Shown here: positions 8,035 through 16,257 of the stretch, piece by piece
Layout of the letters: each line of letters starts with the position of its first letter
How positions within the stretch are numbered: the first letter of the stretch is position 1
Source of the DNA: Rhodospirillales bacterium
GTDB lineage: Bacteria > Pseudomonadota > Alphaproteobacteria > Reyranellales > Reyranellaceae
Direction of reading: 5' to 3'
Length of the DNA: 64,000 bases
NCBI GenBank assembly: GCA_016185145.1
Contig: JACPOB010000111.1
Coordinates: forward strand, 1 to 64,000
Program-made: the position numbers and the translations under genes
The notes under the pieces: generated by a model
Databases searched by the model: none
The model's input: the letters and a program-made list of their open reading frames with translations, nothing else
What the model was told of the DNA's origin: nothing

Positions 8035-8989
8035 TGTGCCGTTTCCGATACCACTCAATCGTGCGGCGCAGTCCGTCCTCGAGCGACGTGCGTGCTTCAA
8101 AGCCGAGTTCGCGGGCGAGGCTGCTGTCCATCAGACGCGCCGGGATGGTACTGGGCCGCGACGGGTCGTAGCGGACGTCGGCGCCAGCATAGCCGCCGAC
8201 CTTGAGGATCTTCTCCAGTATCTCGCGCACCGAGTGACCGGCGCCGGCGCAGATGTTGACTGCGAGATAGCGACGGTCGGCGGCGAACGCCGTCAGCATG
8301 CCGTCGATGAAATCGTCGACGTAGATCAGGTCGCGAATGTCCTGGCCGTTGCCCCATACCTCGAGCGGGCTGTGGCGCTCGACGACGCGGCGGATCAGGG
8401 CGGCCGTCACGTGGCTGACGGCGAAATCGAACTTGTCGTACGGGCCGTAGACATTGGACGGCCGTACCACGACCGTCGGCATTGGATTGGGGATCTTTTC
8501 GGCGTAGGTCCGGCAGAGGACCTCGGCATAGCGCTTCATCCAGCCGGCAGCGAAGTAGACGTCGTGCGGATCGCCGTCGAACATCTCGTCTTCGCGCACA
8601 GGCCGGTCGGCGGTCGGCGGATAGGCCGCACCGCTCGAGATGAAGCAGAACCGAGCCACGCGCGCCCGATGTGCGGCCTCCAGCATCAGCGTGTTGATCA
8701 GGACGTTGGGCGTGATGTGGACAAGGGGCGTGGCCCGGATGACGGCCGCGCCGGAGGTGTGGGCGGCGCACAGGAAGACATAGTCCATGCCCTCGACGGC
8801 CCGGGCGCAGTGCTCGGGCTGGCGCAAGTCGAGGACCACGGTCTCGGCTCCCGGGGTGGCGGCCTGCAGCGGTTTCTCATGGACCGTGAGGCGCAGATGC
8901 GCCCCGCGTTTGGCCAGGGCGAGGGCAAGATTGGTCCCAATGAAGCCGGCGCCCCCGGCGATTAGAACTTTCTTGCCTGTGAAATCCAT
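8024..8989 (-). CDS. NAD-dependent epimerase/dehydratase (extended SDR)
   Basis: This 321-residue protein opens with VLIAGGAGFIGTN, the NAD(P) site, and has the FISSGAAY strand and RPSNVYGPYD segment of sugar-nucleotide epimerases and GDP-fucose synthase relatives. In the place of the catalytic YxxxK the sequence reads AGWMK, where related proteins have YGWMK. The nearest Tyr is seven residues before the Lys. The start at 8989 follows GGTGGGG; in-frame ATG 9004 and TTG 9019 are alternatives. The final residues and stop are contributed by the palindromic repeat. It is divergent from the radical SAM gene. Substrate unknown. Confidence 0.78.
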   Translation of the reverse strand: MDFTGKKVLIAGGAGFIGTNLALALAKRGAHLRLTVHEKPLQAATPGAETVVLDLRQPEHCARAVEGMDYVFLCAAHTSGAAVIRATPLVHITPNVLINTLMLEAAHRARVARFCFISSGAAYPPTADRPVREDEMFDGDPHDVYFAAGWMKRYAEVLCRTYAEKIPNPMPTVVVRPSNVYGPYDKFDFAVSHVTAALIRRVVERHSPLEVWGNGQDIRDLIYVDDFIDGMLTAFAADRRYLAVNICAGAGHSVREILEKILKVGGYAGADVRYDPSRPSTIPARLMDSSLARELGFEARTSLEDGLRRTIEWYRKRHTSP

Positions 8990-9102
8990 TTCCCCACCGA
9001 TCATGATCAATCGAGACAAACCACAATAAGGCCTTCAATCTCAAGGGATTGCGTCCATATATTGCATTGCGTTCAGGGACCGGGCAGCTTATCTCCACGC
9101 CA

Positions 9103-11139
9103 ATGTCGACAGCTCAGGGATCCGATCCGCTGCCCGCCGACGCCTCCAAGGAGCGCCGCGCGTCCGTTCGCGTCGGGCTGGTCCAGATCAACAATTCGTT
9201 TTCCGGCCAGAACTATCTGCCCTATTCGGTCGCCCTGTTGCAGACCTACGTGCAGAAAATGGCTGCAGATCCCGGCCTCTACGAGTTCCTGCCGCCGCTC
9301 TACAAGCGGGTGCGCATTGCCGACGCCGTCGAGGCCCTGAAGGACGCCGACCTGGTCGGCTTCAGCACCTACGTCTGGAACGGCCGCATCTCGCTCGAGA
9401 TCGCCCGCCGCCTGAAGGCGCTGCGGCCGGGCATCGTCATCGTTTTCGGCGGACCGCACGTGCCGGACCAGCCCGAGGCCTTTCTGCGGGCCAATCCCCA
9501 GATCGATCTCGCCGTCCACAATGAGGGCGAGCGGACCTTCCTCAACTTGCTGGGGAGCTTTTCCGACCGAGAGGCCTGGGCGGCACTGCCGGGCATCAGC
9601 ATGGTCAGGACCGACGGCAGTTTCGTGCGCAACGCCAACAGCGATCGCGTGCGCGATCTCGACGAGATCCCGTCACCCTTCCTGGAAGGCGCGTTCGACG
9701 CGATCATGGCGGCCAACCCCAATGAGAGCTGGATCGGGCTGTGGGAGACCAACCGCGGCTGCCCGTTCCGCTGCACCTTCTGCGACTGGGGCTCGGCGAC
9801 GGCGGCCAAGGTGACCAAGTTCGGCGAGGAACGCCTCTACCGCGAGGTCGACTGGTTCGCCGGCAAGAAGATCGAGTACATCTTCTGCTGCGACGCCAAC
9901 TTCGGCATCCAGAAGCGCGACGTCGACATCGCCAACTATGTCGCCGGCATCAAGAAGGAGACCGGCTATCCGGTGGCGCTGTCGGTGCAGAACACCAAAA
10001 ACGCCACCGAGCGAGCCTACGAGACGCAGAAGATCCTATCCGACGCCGGCCTGAACAAGGGCGTGGCCCTTTCCATGCAGAGCGTCGACAAGCCGACGCT
10101 GGAGGCGATCAAGCGCGACAACATCTCGCTCGGCACCTATATGGAGCTGCAGCGCCGGTTCACGCGCGACAAGGTCGAGACCTATTCGGACCTGATCCTG
10201 GGCTTGCCCGGCGAGACCTACGAATCATTCGTCAAGGGCGTCGATCAGCTGATCGAGAACGGCCAGCACAACCGCATTCAGTTCAACAATCTCTCGATCC
10301 TGCCCAATGCCGAGATGGGCGATCCCGCCTACCAGGCCAAGTACGGCATGGTCACGGTCGAGTCCAAGATCATCAACATCCACGGCGAGCGCATCGAGCT
10401 CGACGACGACGTGCCGGAGGTCCAGGACCTTGTGGTGGCGACGGCCGCCATGCCGCCGTCAGACTGGCGACGCACTCGCATTTTCTGCTGGATGACGGCG
10501 CTCCTGCATTTCGACAAGCTGTTCCAGATACCGCTGATCATGGCGCACGGCATTTCGGGCATCTCCTATCGCGACATGATCGAGGCCTTCATGGCCGCCG
10601 ATCCGAAGCGATTCCCGTTGATCGCCGAGATCAACGCCTTCTTCCACAAGGAGGCCGAGTCGATCCAGAAGGGCGGGGCGGAGTACGTCTTCTCCAAGGA
10701 ATATCTCGGCATCTACTGGCCGGCCGACGAGTTCATCTTCGTCGAGCTGACGGCCAAGGGTAAGTTCGACGCCTTCTATGCCGAAGCGGGCAAGCTTCTG
10801 GCCGAGACGGTGAGCGCCAAGGCCGCCGGTCTGCCGATGGACATCATCGACGAGGCGATCCGGCTCAACCATGCGCTGGTCCATCAGCCGTACGCCAAGG
10901 ACAACCTCAAGATCCGCCTGAGCTACGACCTGCTCGACTACTGGCACAAGGTACGCGGCGGCGAACAGGCATTGCTCGCCGAGAAGCCGCTGGCGATCGA
11001 GGTCGATCGGACGGCCAAGCCCTACGACGACTTCCAGAAGTGGTGCCGCGAGATCGTCTGGTGGGGCAACAAGAAGGGCGCCTATCTCTATTCGCCGCGG
11101 TCGGCCGCCATCACGCCCGAACTGGCCGGCCACTACTGA
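9103..11139 (+). CDS. B12-binding-domain radical SAM protein
   Basis: The protein has 678 residues. Residues of about 25-170 form a cobalamin-binding Rossmann fold with LPYSVALLQTYV, VGFSTYVWN and VFGGPHVP. The radical SAM domain follows with CPFRCTFC (Cys 220, 224, 227), which bind the 4Fe-4S cluster. The LILGLPGETYESF and NNLSILPNA segments are usual for this class. The C-terminal about 250 residues are helical and unassigned. No DxHxxG motif is seen, so cobalamin, if bound, is not bound base-off through that His. Methyl transfer or rearrangement on a sugar is possible. The aldo/keto reductase begins 3 bp downstream. An upstream TTG at 9049 could extend it. Confidence 0.83.
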   Translation: MSTAQGSDPLPADASKERRASVRVGLVQINNSFSGQNYLPYSVALLQTYVQKMAADPGLYEFLPPLYKRVRIADAVEALKDADLVGFSTYVWNGRISLEIARRLKALRPGIVIVFGGPHVPDQPEAFLRANPQIDLAVHNEGERTFLNLLGSFSDREAWAALPGISMVRTDGSFVRNANSDRVRDLDEIPSPFLEGAFDAIMAANPNESWIGLWETNRGCPFRCTFCDWGSATAAKVTKFGEERLYREVDWFAGKKIEYIFCCDANFGIQKRDVDIANYVAGIKKETGYPVALSVQNTKNATERAYETQKILSDAGLNKGVALSMQSVDKPTLEAIKRDNISLGTYMELQRRFTRDKVETYSDLILGLPGETYESFVKGVDQLIENGQHNRIQFNNLSILPNAEMGDPAYQAKYGMVTVESKIINIHGERIELDDDVPEVQDLVVATAAMPPSDWRRTRIFCWMTALLHFDKLFQIPLIMAHGISGISYRDMIEAFMAADPKRFPLIAEINAFFHKEAESIQKGGAEYVFSKEYLGIYWPADEFIFVELTAKGKFDAFYAEAGKLLAETVSAKAAGLPMDIIDEAIRLNHALVHQPYAKDNLKIRLSYDLLDYWHKVRGGEQALLAEKPLAIEVDRTAKPYDDFQKWCREIVWWGNKKGAYLYSPRSAAITPELAGHY

Positions 11140-11142
11140 ACG

Positions 11143-12105
11143 ATGCGTTACCGGCCGCTCGGCAAGACCGGCCTGCAGGTTTCCGAGATCGGCTTCGGAG
11201 CCTGGGGCATCGGCGGACGCACCGTCGAGCAGACGTCCTACGGCGACACAGACGATCGCACGTCGCTGGCCGCCCTCGACCGTGCGCTGGAGCGCGGCAT
11301 CACCTTCTTCGATACGTCGGCAGCCTACGGCAACGGCCACAGCGAAGAACTGATCGGCCGGGCGGTGCGCGGCAGGCGTTCGCGCGCCGTCGTCGCCACC
11401 AAGGCAGGTTATGAGGCCTGGGACCAGGCGCCGGACTTCTCGCCGTCGGCAATCGTGGTGTCGACCGAGCGCAGCCTGGTGCGGCTCGGCACCGACTATC
11501 TCGACCTCCTTCAGCTTCACAATCCGCCGCTCGACATCGTGTCGTCGCCGGCTGTGCACGAGGTGCTGGCGGGGCTGGTCCGGAGCGGCAAGATCCGCGC
11601 ATGGGGCGTGTCGGCCAAGGGACCGGATGAAGCCCTGCAGGCCTTGCAGGCCGGCGACATCGCGGTGATCCAGGCCAACTTCAACATGATGGACGTGCGC
11701 GTCTTGACGAGCGGGCTTCTGGCGGAGATCGAGCGGCTGGGTATCGGCTTCATCGCCCGCACGCCGCTTTGCTTCGGCTTCCTGTCGGGCACGGTTGGCC
11801 ATGACAGCGTCTTCCCGCCGGGCGATCATCGTGCGCGCTGGCCGCGCGCCCAACTCGCCAACTGGGTCGACGGCGCGGCCGATTTGATGGCCGCGATCTC
11901 GACATCGGCGGGTGAGGCGGCTGTTCAGGCAGCGTTGCGTTTCTGCCTGTCGTTCCCCGCGGTATCGACCACGATTCCCGGAATCATGAAGCCGCTGGAG
12001 GCCGACCAGAACGCTGCGGCCAGCCTGTTGGGGCCGCTGCCACGGCCGGCCGTAGACGCCATCCTCGAGATCAATCGAAGTCGACAATTCTTCGTCTCGG
12101 CTTGA
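11143..12105 (+). CDS. Aldo/keto reductase
   Basis: This 320-residue protein has the full catalytic set of the aldo/keto reductase superfamily: Asp and Tyr in FFDTSAAYG, Lys in VATKAGY and His in LQLHNPP. The N-terminal RPLGKTGLQVSEIGFG is also typical. It follows the radical SAM gene with only 3 bp between, so the two are co-translated. The radical SAM product may be a keto sugar or aldehyde that this enzyme reduces, by inference. Its 3' end overlaps the converging HddC-GmhB gene by 35 bp. Confidence 0.88.
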   Translation: MRYRPLGKTGLQVSEIGFGAWGIGGRTVEQTSYGDTDDRTSLAALDRALERGITFFDTSAAYGNGHSEELIGRAVRGRRSRAVVATKAGYEAWDQAPDFSPSAIVVSTERSLVRLGTDYLDLLQLHNPPLDIVSSPAVHEVLAGLVRSGKIRAWGVSAKGPDEALQALQAGDIAVIQANFNMMDVRVLTSGLLAEIERLGIGFIARTPLCFGFLSGTVGHDSVFPPGDHRARWPRAQLANWVDGAADLMAAISTSAGEAAVQAALRFCLSFPAVSTTIPGIMKPLEADQNAAASLLGPLPRPAVDAILEINRSRQFFVSA

Positions 12106-13291
12106 TACGCGCCGTCACGAAATGGAGGAGATCGCCGCCGCTGAACAGGTGGCCGGGAATGCCGGCGGCCGCCGCGGCCTCGAGGTCGGTCTCGCGATCA
12201 CCGATCAGGAACGATTGCGAGGCGTCGACCGGCCACTCCGCCAGCAGTTTCCTGATCATGCCTGGGCTGGGCTTGCGCAGCTCGGAGACAAGACGATAGC
12301 GCTCGACCACCCCCTCGGGATGGTAGGGGCAGTATTCGAAGCAATCGATGTGCGCGCCGTGCCGGCGCAGGTCGGCGCTCATCCAGCCGTGCAAGCCGAC
12401 GATGTGTTCTTCGCTGTAGAGTCCGCGCGCGACGCCGGCCTGGTTGGTGACGATGAAGACCAGGTAGCCCGCATCGTTCAGCCAGCGCACGGCCTCGCGC
12501 GCGCCGGCGACCCAGCGCACCTGGTCGGGGTGGTGCACATAGCCCGTATCCTCGTTCAGCACGCCGTCACGGTCGAGGAAGGCGGCCGGCCGCTTCATGA
12601 TGCGCGGCACCACGCGCTGTGCGCGCTCGAAGTCCTGCGGCGTGCCGATGTCGATGAACGGCGCTTCGACGACCACGCCTTCGATCAGGCCGTCCCTCGC
12701 CAGCCCTGGCAGCACGTCGCGCTCGAGCGAGCAGGGCACGGCGCCGACGCGCGAGAGCACGTCCTTGCGCATCAGGTAGACGCCGGCATTGATCGGCCGG
12801 TCGAGCGCTCCGGCCGGAATGAAGTCGTGCACCCGCCGGCCATCGACGGCGACCCGTCCGTAGCGCTCGCCTGCGATGCCGCTGGCCAGCGCCATGCGCA
12901 CCCACCCGGCCGCGCTCTCGCCGTCGACTGGCAGCAGCCCCAGCCAGTTGAAGTCGAACAGCGAATCGCCGTTGACGAGAAAGAACCAGTCATCGAGCCG
13001 GTGGGCCGCGAGCGCGAGTGCGCCGGCGGTGCCGGCAGGCTCGGATTCGATCGCCGTATCTATCGTCATGCCGCGGATCGAGCGGCCCTGGTAGGTCACG
13101 ACAAGGTCACCGGCCCGATAGCCGCAAAGCAGCAGCGCGCGCTTGATGCCGTGTCGGCTCGCCTCGTCCAGCAGATGATCGAGGAAGGGCCGGCCACCGA
13201 CGCCGAGGACGGGCTTGGCGGTATCGCCGGTCAGCGCCTTGAGACGGGAGCCGAGACCACCGACGAGGAAGACGGCTTGCTCGACGTTCAT
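12071..13291 (-). CDS. Fused heptose-1-phosphate guanylyltransferase and heptose-bisphosphate phosphatase (HddC-GmhB)
   Basis: The 406-residue protein has two enzymes in one chain. Residues 1-227 are a sugar-phosphate nucleotidyltransferase with VGGLGSRLKALTGDTAKP and the LVNGDS metal site. Residues 229-406 are a HAD phosphatase of the GmhB type with FLDRDGVLNEDTGY, VTNQAG and IGDRETD. In the GDP-heptose route GmhB removes the 7-phosphate and HddC then adds GMP, so the fusion joins consecutive steps. The first half of the GmhB zinc site (CPYHP) is kept, but the CxC that normally precedes RKP reads SEL. Its start overlaps the upstream glycosyltransferase stop as ATGA. Confidence 0.85.
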   Translation of the reverse strand: MNVEQAVFLVGGLGSRLKALTGDTAKPVLGVGGRPFLDHLLDEASRHGIKRALLLCGYRAGDLVVTYQGRSIRGMTIDTAIESEPAGTAGALALAAHRLDDWFFLVNGDSLFDFNWLGLLPVDGESAAGWVRMALASGIAGERYGRVAVDGRRVHDFIPAGALDRPINAGVYLMRKDVLSRVGAVPCSLERDVLPGLARDGLIEGVVVEAPFIDIGTPQDFERAQRVVPRIMKRPAAFLDRDGVLNEDTGYVHHPDQVRWVAGAREAVRWLNDAGYLVFIVTNQAGVARGLYSEEHIVGLHGWMSADLRRHGAHIDCFEYCPYHPEGVVERYRLVSELRKPSPGMIRKLLAEWPVDASQSFLIGDRETDLEAAAAAGIPGHLFSGGDLLHFVTARIKPRRRIVDFD

Positions 13292-14373
13292 GCGGCCGCC
13301 GAGGCGTCGGCCACGGACCACCGTGCCCGGCACAGCAGCCTTTCCTCCAGCGGCTGGTCCGCGAGGCCCCAGTTTTCCGGCTGGTTGAGCTGCGGGCGGA
13401 CGCCGTGCGCCCACTGTTCGGCCGGCTTGACGAAGTTGCGCTCGATCGACGGAGCAAGCACGCTCTCGACGCCGGCGACCTTGCGCTTGGGATAGTCGAA
13501 GGCGCTGCGCACGATCTGCTGCAGCCGCCACCAGCGGAAACTGGTCATGACCTTGTCGACTTTGGACTGCAACGGCGTCCAGACGTGACTGACGCGGTTG
13601 CTGAACAGGCGCCCGTGGCGCCCCTTGAAGATGCGACAGGCCGGCGGCAGGCAGATCTCGTGCGACCCGAGCGCGACGGCCGCGTGCATTATGAGGGAAT
13701 CGCAATCGAGCGACAGGACGGTGTTGTCGAGCGGGAAGCCGCGAACGGTGTGCCACATCGCGCGGTTCATCAGCAGGAAGTCGCCGCAGGCGTTGGTGTG
13801 CAACTCTCGGATGTACCATTGCGGCGGATTGGGAATGTGGCTGTAGCGCGTGCTGTCGAGGCTCTCCAGCCGCGCCAGCAGGGCCTCGTCGCCGAGATTG
13901 CGCAGGAGCGTCGGATTCAGCACGACGTCGCAGCGGTCGCAGCGGTACAGCGCGTTCTCGTGCAGGTCCTGCCGCGCGATCGTGGCGATGATCTCGTTCG
14001 ACAGGTAGGTGTCCGACGCCTTGGGCGAGACGAATCGACCCTCGGCACGCCGCAGCCCGACGTTGGCCGCGGCCGCGGGGTTCATGCCGGACTCCTGTGA
14101 GCCGATGAACTTCTCGTGGTGCTCGCGGCCGACGATGACGCCGCGCACCTGCACGCAATCGCCCTGCGGCAGCGGATCCAGGGATTCGATGATCAGCGGT
14201 CGGTCAGGCGGCGGATTCCACTCGACCAGGATGAGCTCGGAATCGATCGCCGCCCGCTGCAGCTGACGGACGAGAAAGCTCGTTGCCCGTCTGACGCGCA
14301 GGTCGAAATCGCTAGTATAACCGTCGTTACGGAAGTAGGAGACGAAGCTGACGTAGGGCCGGGCGGCTTTCAC
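13288..14373 (-). CDS. Glycosyltransferase-like protein
   Basis: The protein has 361 residues from GTG 14373; an ATG at 14502 would add 43 low-complexity residues and leave almost no room for the divergent promoter. The start YVSFVSYFRNDGYTS resembles the first strand of GT2-type glycosyltransferases, and SLDCDSLIMH near the middle could be the metal-binding acidic motif. It is loosely similar in layout to the protein at 54069 (FSVILYGRNDSHG). Expected to transfer a sugar, perhaps the heptose whose GDP form is made by the coupled downstream gene. Specific activity unknown. Confidence 0.6.
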   Translation of the reverse strand: MKAARPYVSFVSYFRNDGYTSDFDLRVRRATSFLVRQLQRAAIDSELILVEWNPPPDRPLIIESLDPLPQGDCVQVRGVIVGREHHEKFIGSQESGMNPAAAANVGLRRAEGRFVSPKASDTYLSNEIIATIARQDLHENALYRCDRCDVVLNPTLLRNLGDEALLARLESLDSTRYSHIPNPPQWYIRELHTNACGDFLLMNRAMWHTVRGFPLDNTVLSLDCDSLIMHAAVALGSHEICLPPACRIFKGRHGRLFSNRVSHVWTPLQSKVDKVMTSFRWWRLQQIVRSAFDYPKRKVAGVESVLAPSIERNFVKPAEQWAHGVRPQLNQPENWGLADQPLEERLLCRARWSVADASAAA

Positions 14374-14522
14374 GTTGAACTGCTCAGGTGATGACTCGAC
14401 CGTTACCGGTATACGGGATTTGGCTTTAGGCGGTAAGAGCGTAGCTGGGTGCCGCCTGTGTCGTCGCGTATGGTATTGGCAGCATTCCGTGACCCAAGGC
14501 ATAGTAGGGCGGAGAAATTTGA

Positions 14523-16097
14523 ATGAGCAGCGCAGTCAAGCCGTCCCTGCGTGACCGGCTGCTGCCCCTTCTGGGCGCGCGCGTATCCCGTTTCGCCGCC
14601 GCCCGCCTGCTGCAAGAAGGCGGAGCACTATGGTCAGCCGATCCCCAACGCGTTTGGGAGGCAATTGGCAAGGTGGAACGGGCCTGGGCGCTGGACCGCG
14701 ACCCCGAGATCGCGATCCAGCTCGCTATCCTGTACGACCGGGTCAATCGCAATGATGAGGCGGTGGTGGTCTTGACCGAGGCGTCGAGAATGTCTCCTCG
14801 GCATGCCCGCCTGCGCTATCACACCGCGATCACCCTGCTTCGTCATGGCACACCGACTGCAGTGCGCGATTTCTTCGAGACAGTGCTCAAAGTAGACGCC
14901 GGCGATGCGTTCGCCAGGTTCATCAGCGCCCTGCTCGATGCGTATGACGGTTGGGCTCGCCAATTGGCCGAGTCCATGGAGAGCAAGCGAGATGGCCGGC
15001 AGCCGTTCCTGATCGCAGTCCCGGTGTGGGGCGAGAGCTTTGCTGCTTTTTGCATGCAACATCTCTGTGCCTCGTTCCTCTCGCCCAACAACCTGCCAGT
15101 GCTGGCGAAGCAGCATTCGGTCCATATCGCGTTCTTCACGTCAGTGGAGGCCGACGCGGTGCTGCGGGCCGAGCCGCTGTTTCGCCGTCTCGAGCAGCAC
15201 GCCACCGTCGACGTCGTGCACTATCCGCCGGACGTCATGGCCTATAAGGCATCGATGGAGGCCTGCTACGGCCAGGACAAAGTGCCCTATTCGAAGCAGT
15301 CGTTGGCCTTCTACTACGAGCGCAACTGCAAGTTTGCCCTCATGTCGTGTGCCCACTATGTCGGTTTGGCGGCTGGCCGCGCAGCTGATGCGATCGTCAG
15401 CTGCATGGTCGCCGACGTGATGGTGAACGACGGCGCCCTCACGACCATGGCGGCCCGGATGGCCGACGCCGACGCCGTGCTGGCTCATGCTATCCAGATG
15501 CACGGCACCGATCTTCGGCCGCTCATCTACCGCCAGTTCCGGAGCGCTGACGGTGTTCTCAACGTTCCGCCAGACGACTGCGGCCGTCTGATCGTCGAGT
15601 ACATGCCGGCGAACAATCTTGCCGGCTCAGGCCGGCTGATGGATCCGCCGCTGCGCCTGGCTTGGCGGGTCGGCAAACATGGAATGCTGGTTCACGGCAA
15701 CCACTATCATCCGTATTGCCTGCGCCCGAAGGCGCTCGACCACCCCCTCCGCCTGTCGATCGATCCGGTCGACAGCCGGTTCATGGATCGCGCATCGCTT
15801 GGCTCCGACCGGCTCCACCTCGTCCAGGATTCAAGCGTCGTTGTGTTGAGCATCGACGACGATCCGATCCTCCAGCAGGAACGGGAAGGACAAGGCGGCC
15901 CGCTTGTAACGCAGTTCGCGCTATGGTTGTTGGGCTACTGGAGCCGGCGGCGCGGCTGGATGTTTCGTGCGCCACTGCGCTACGGCCAGGCCGACCGGCA
16001 GGAGGACTGGGAAGGCGTGGAGGCGGAGGCTTTGGCGCTGGTCAATGCCATCGTGGCGGAGACCGAGAGGCTCGGAGGCAGGCGGACCAAGCCGTGA
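14523..16097 (+). CDS. Large protein of unassigned family with N-terminal TPR-like helices; paralogue of the protein at 19806
   Basis: The protein has 524 residues. Residues of about 20-150 are helical and TPR-like (WALDRDPEIAIQLAILYDR, ASRMSPRHARLRYH). From about 160 a domain begins PFLIAVPVWGESFAAF and contains SCMVADVMVNDGAL near 295. The same landmarks appear in the protein at 19806 as FMLGCIVWGEVYVGNF and DSIVADGSLKNM, so both belong to one family that I cannot name. The AD..xDG pattern is a plausible metal or nucleotide-sugar site, and the surroundings suggest a glycosyltransferase. That function is a guess. Confidence 0.62.
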   Translation: MSSAVKPSLRDRLLPLLGARVSRFAAARLLQEGGALWSADPQRVWEAIGKVERAWALDRDPEIAIQLAILYDRVNRNDEAVVVLTEASRMSPRHARLRYHTAITLLRHGTPTAVRDFFETVLKVDAGDAFARFISALLDAYDGWARQLAESMESKRDGRQPFLIAVPVWGESFAAFCMQHLCASFLSPNNLPVLAKQHSVHIAFFTSVEADAVLRAEPLFRRLEQHATVDVVHYPPDVMAYKASMEACYGQDKVPYSKQSLAFYYERNCKFALMSCAHYVGLAAGRAADAIVSCMVADVMVNDGALTTMAARMADADAVLAHAIQMHGTDLRPLIYRQFRSADGVLNVPPDDCGRLIVEYMPANNLAGSGRLMDPPLRLAWRVGKHGMLVHGNHYHPYCLRPKALDHPLRLSIDPVDSRFMDRASLGSDRLHLVQDSSVVVLSIDDDPILQQEREGQGGPLVTQFALWLLGYWSRRRGWMFRAPLRYGQADRQEDWEGVEAEALALVNAIVAETERLGGRRTKP

Positions 16098-16257
16098 CCG
16101 GCTCGGAACACCCCCGTTTTCGGCTGTCAAGGACTACCCTTGGCCAGTGAAGCTGTTGTATTGGTTGAACAATCGGTTTGACCAGGCAATTGAAAGCGGG
16201 AGCTGTCTCAGTGGGCGTTAATATTGCCGGGAACAACTGCTGGGGTCTGGGGGGACG

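Noticed and set aside
10459-12087. Long open frame (over 500 codons) on the minus strand opposite the radical SAM and aldo/keto reductase genes
   Set aside because: High-GC DNA leaves long antisense frames; the product is repetitive in His, Arg, Gly and Ala with no domain, while the plus-strand genes have full motifs.
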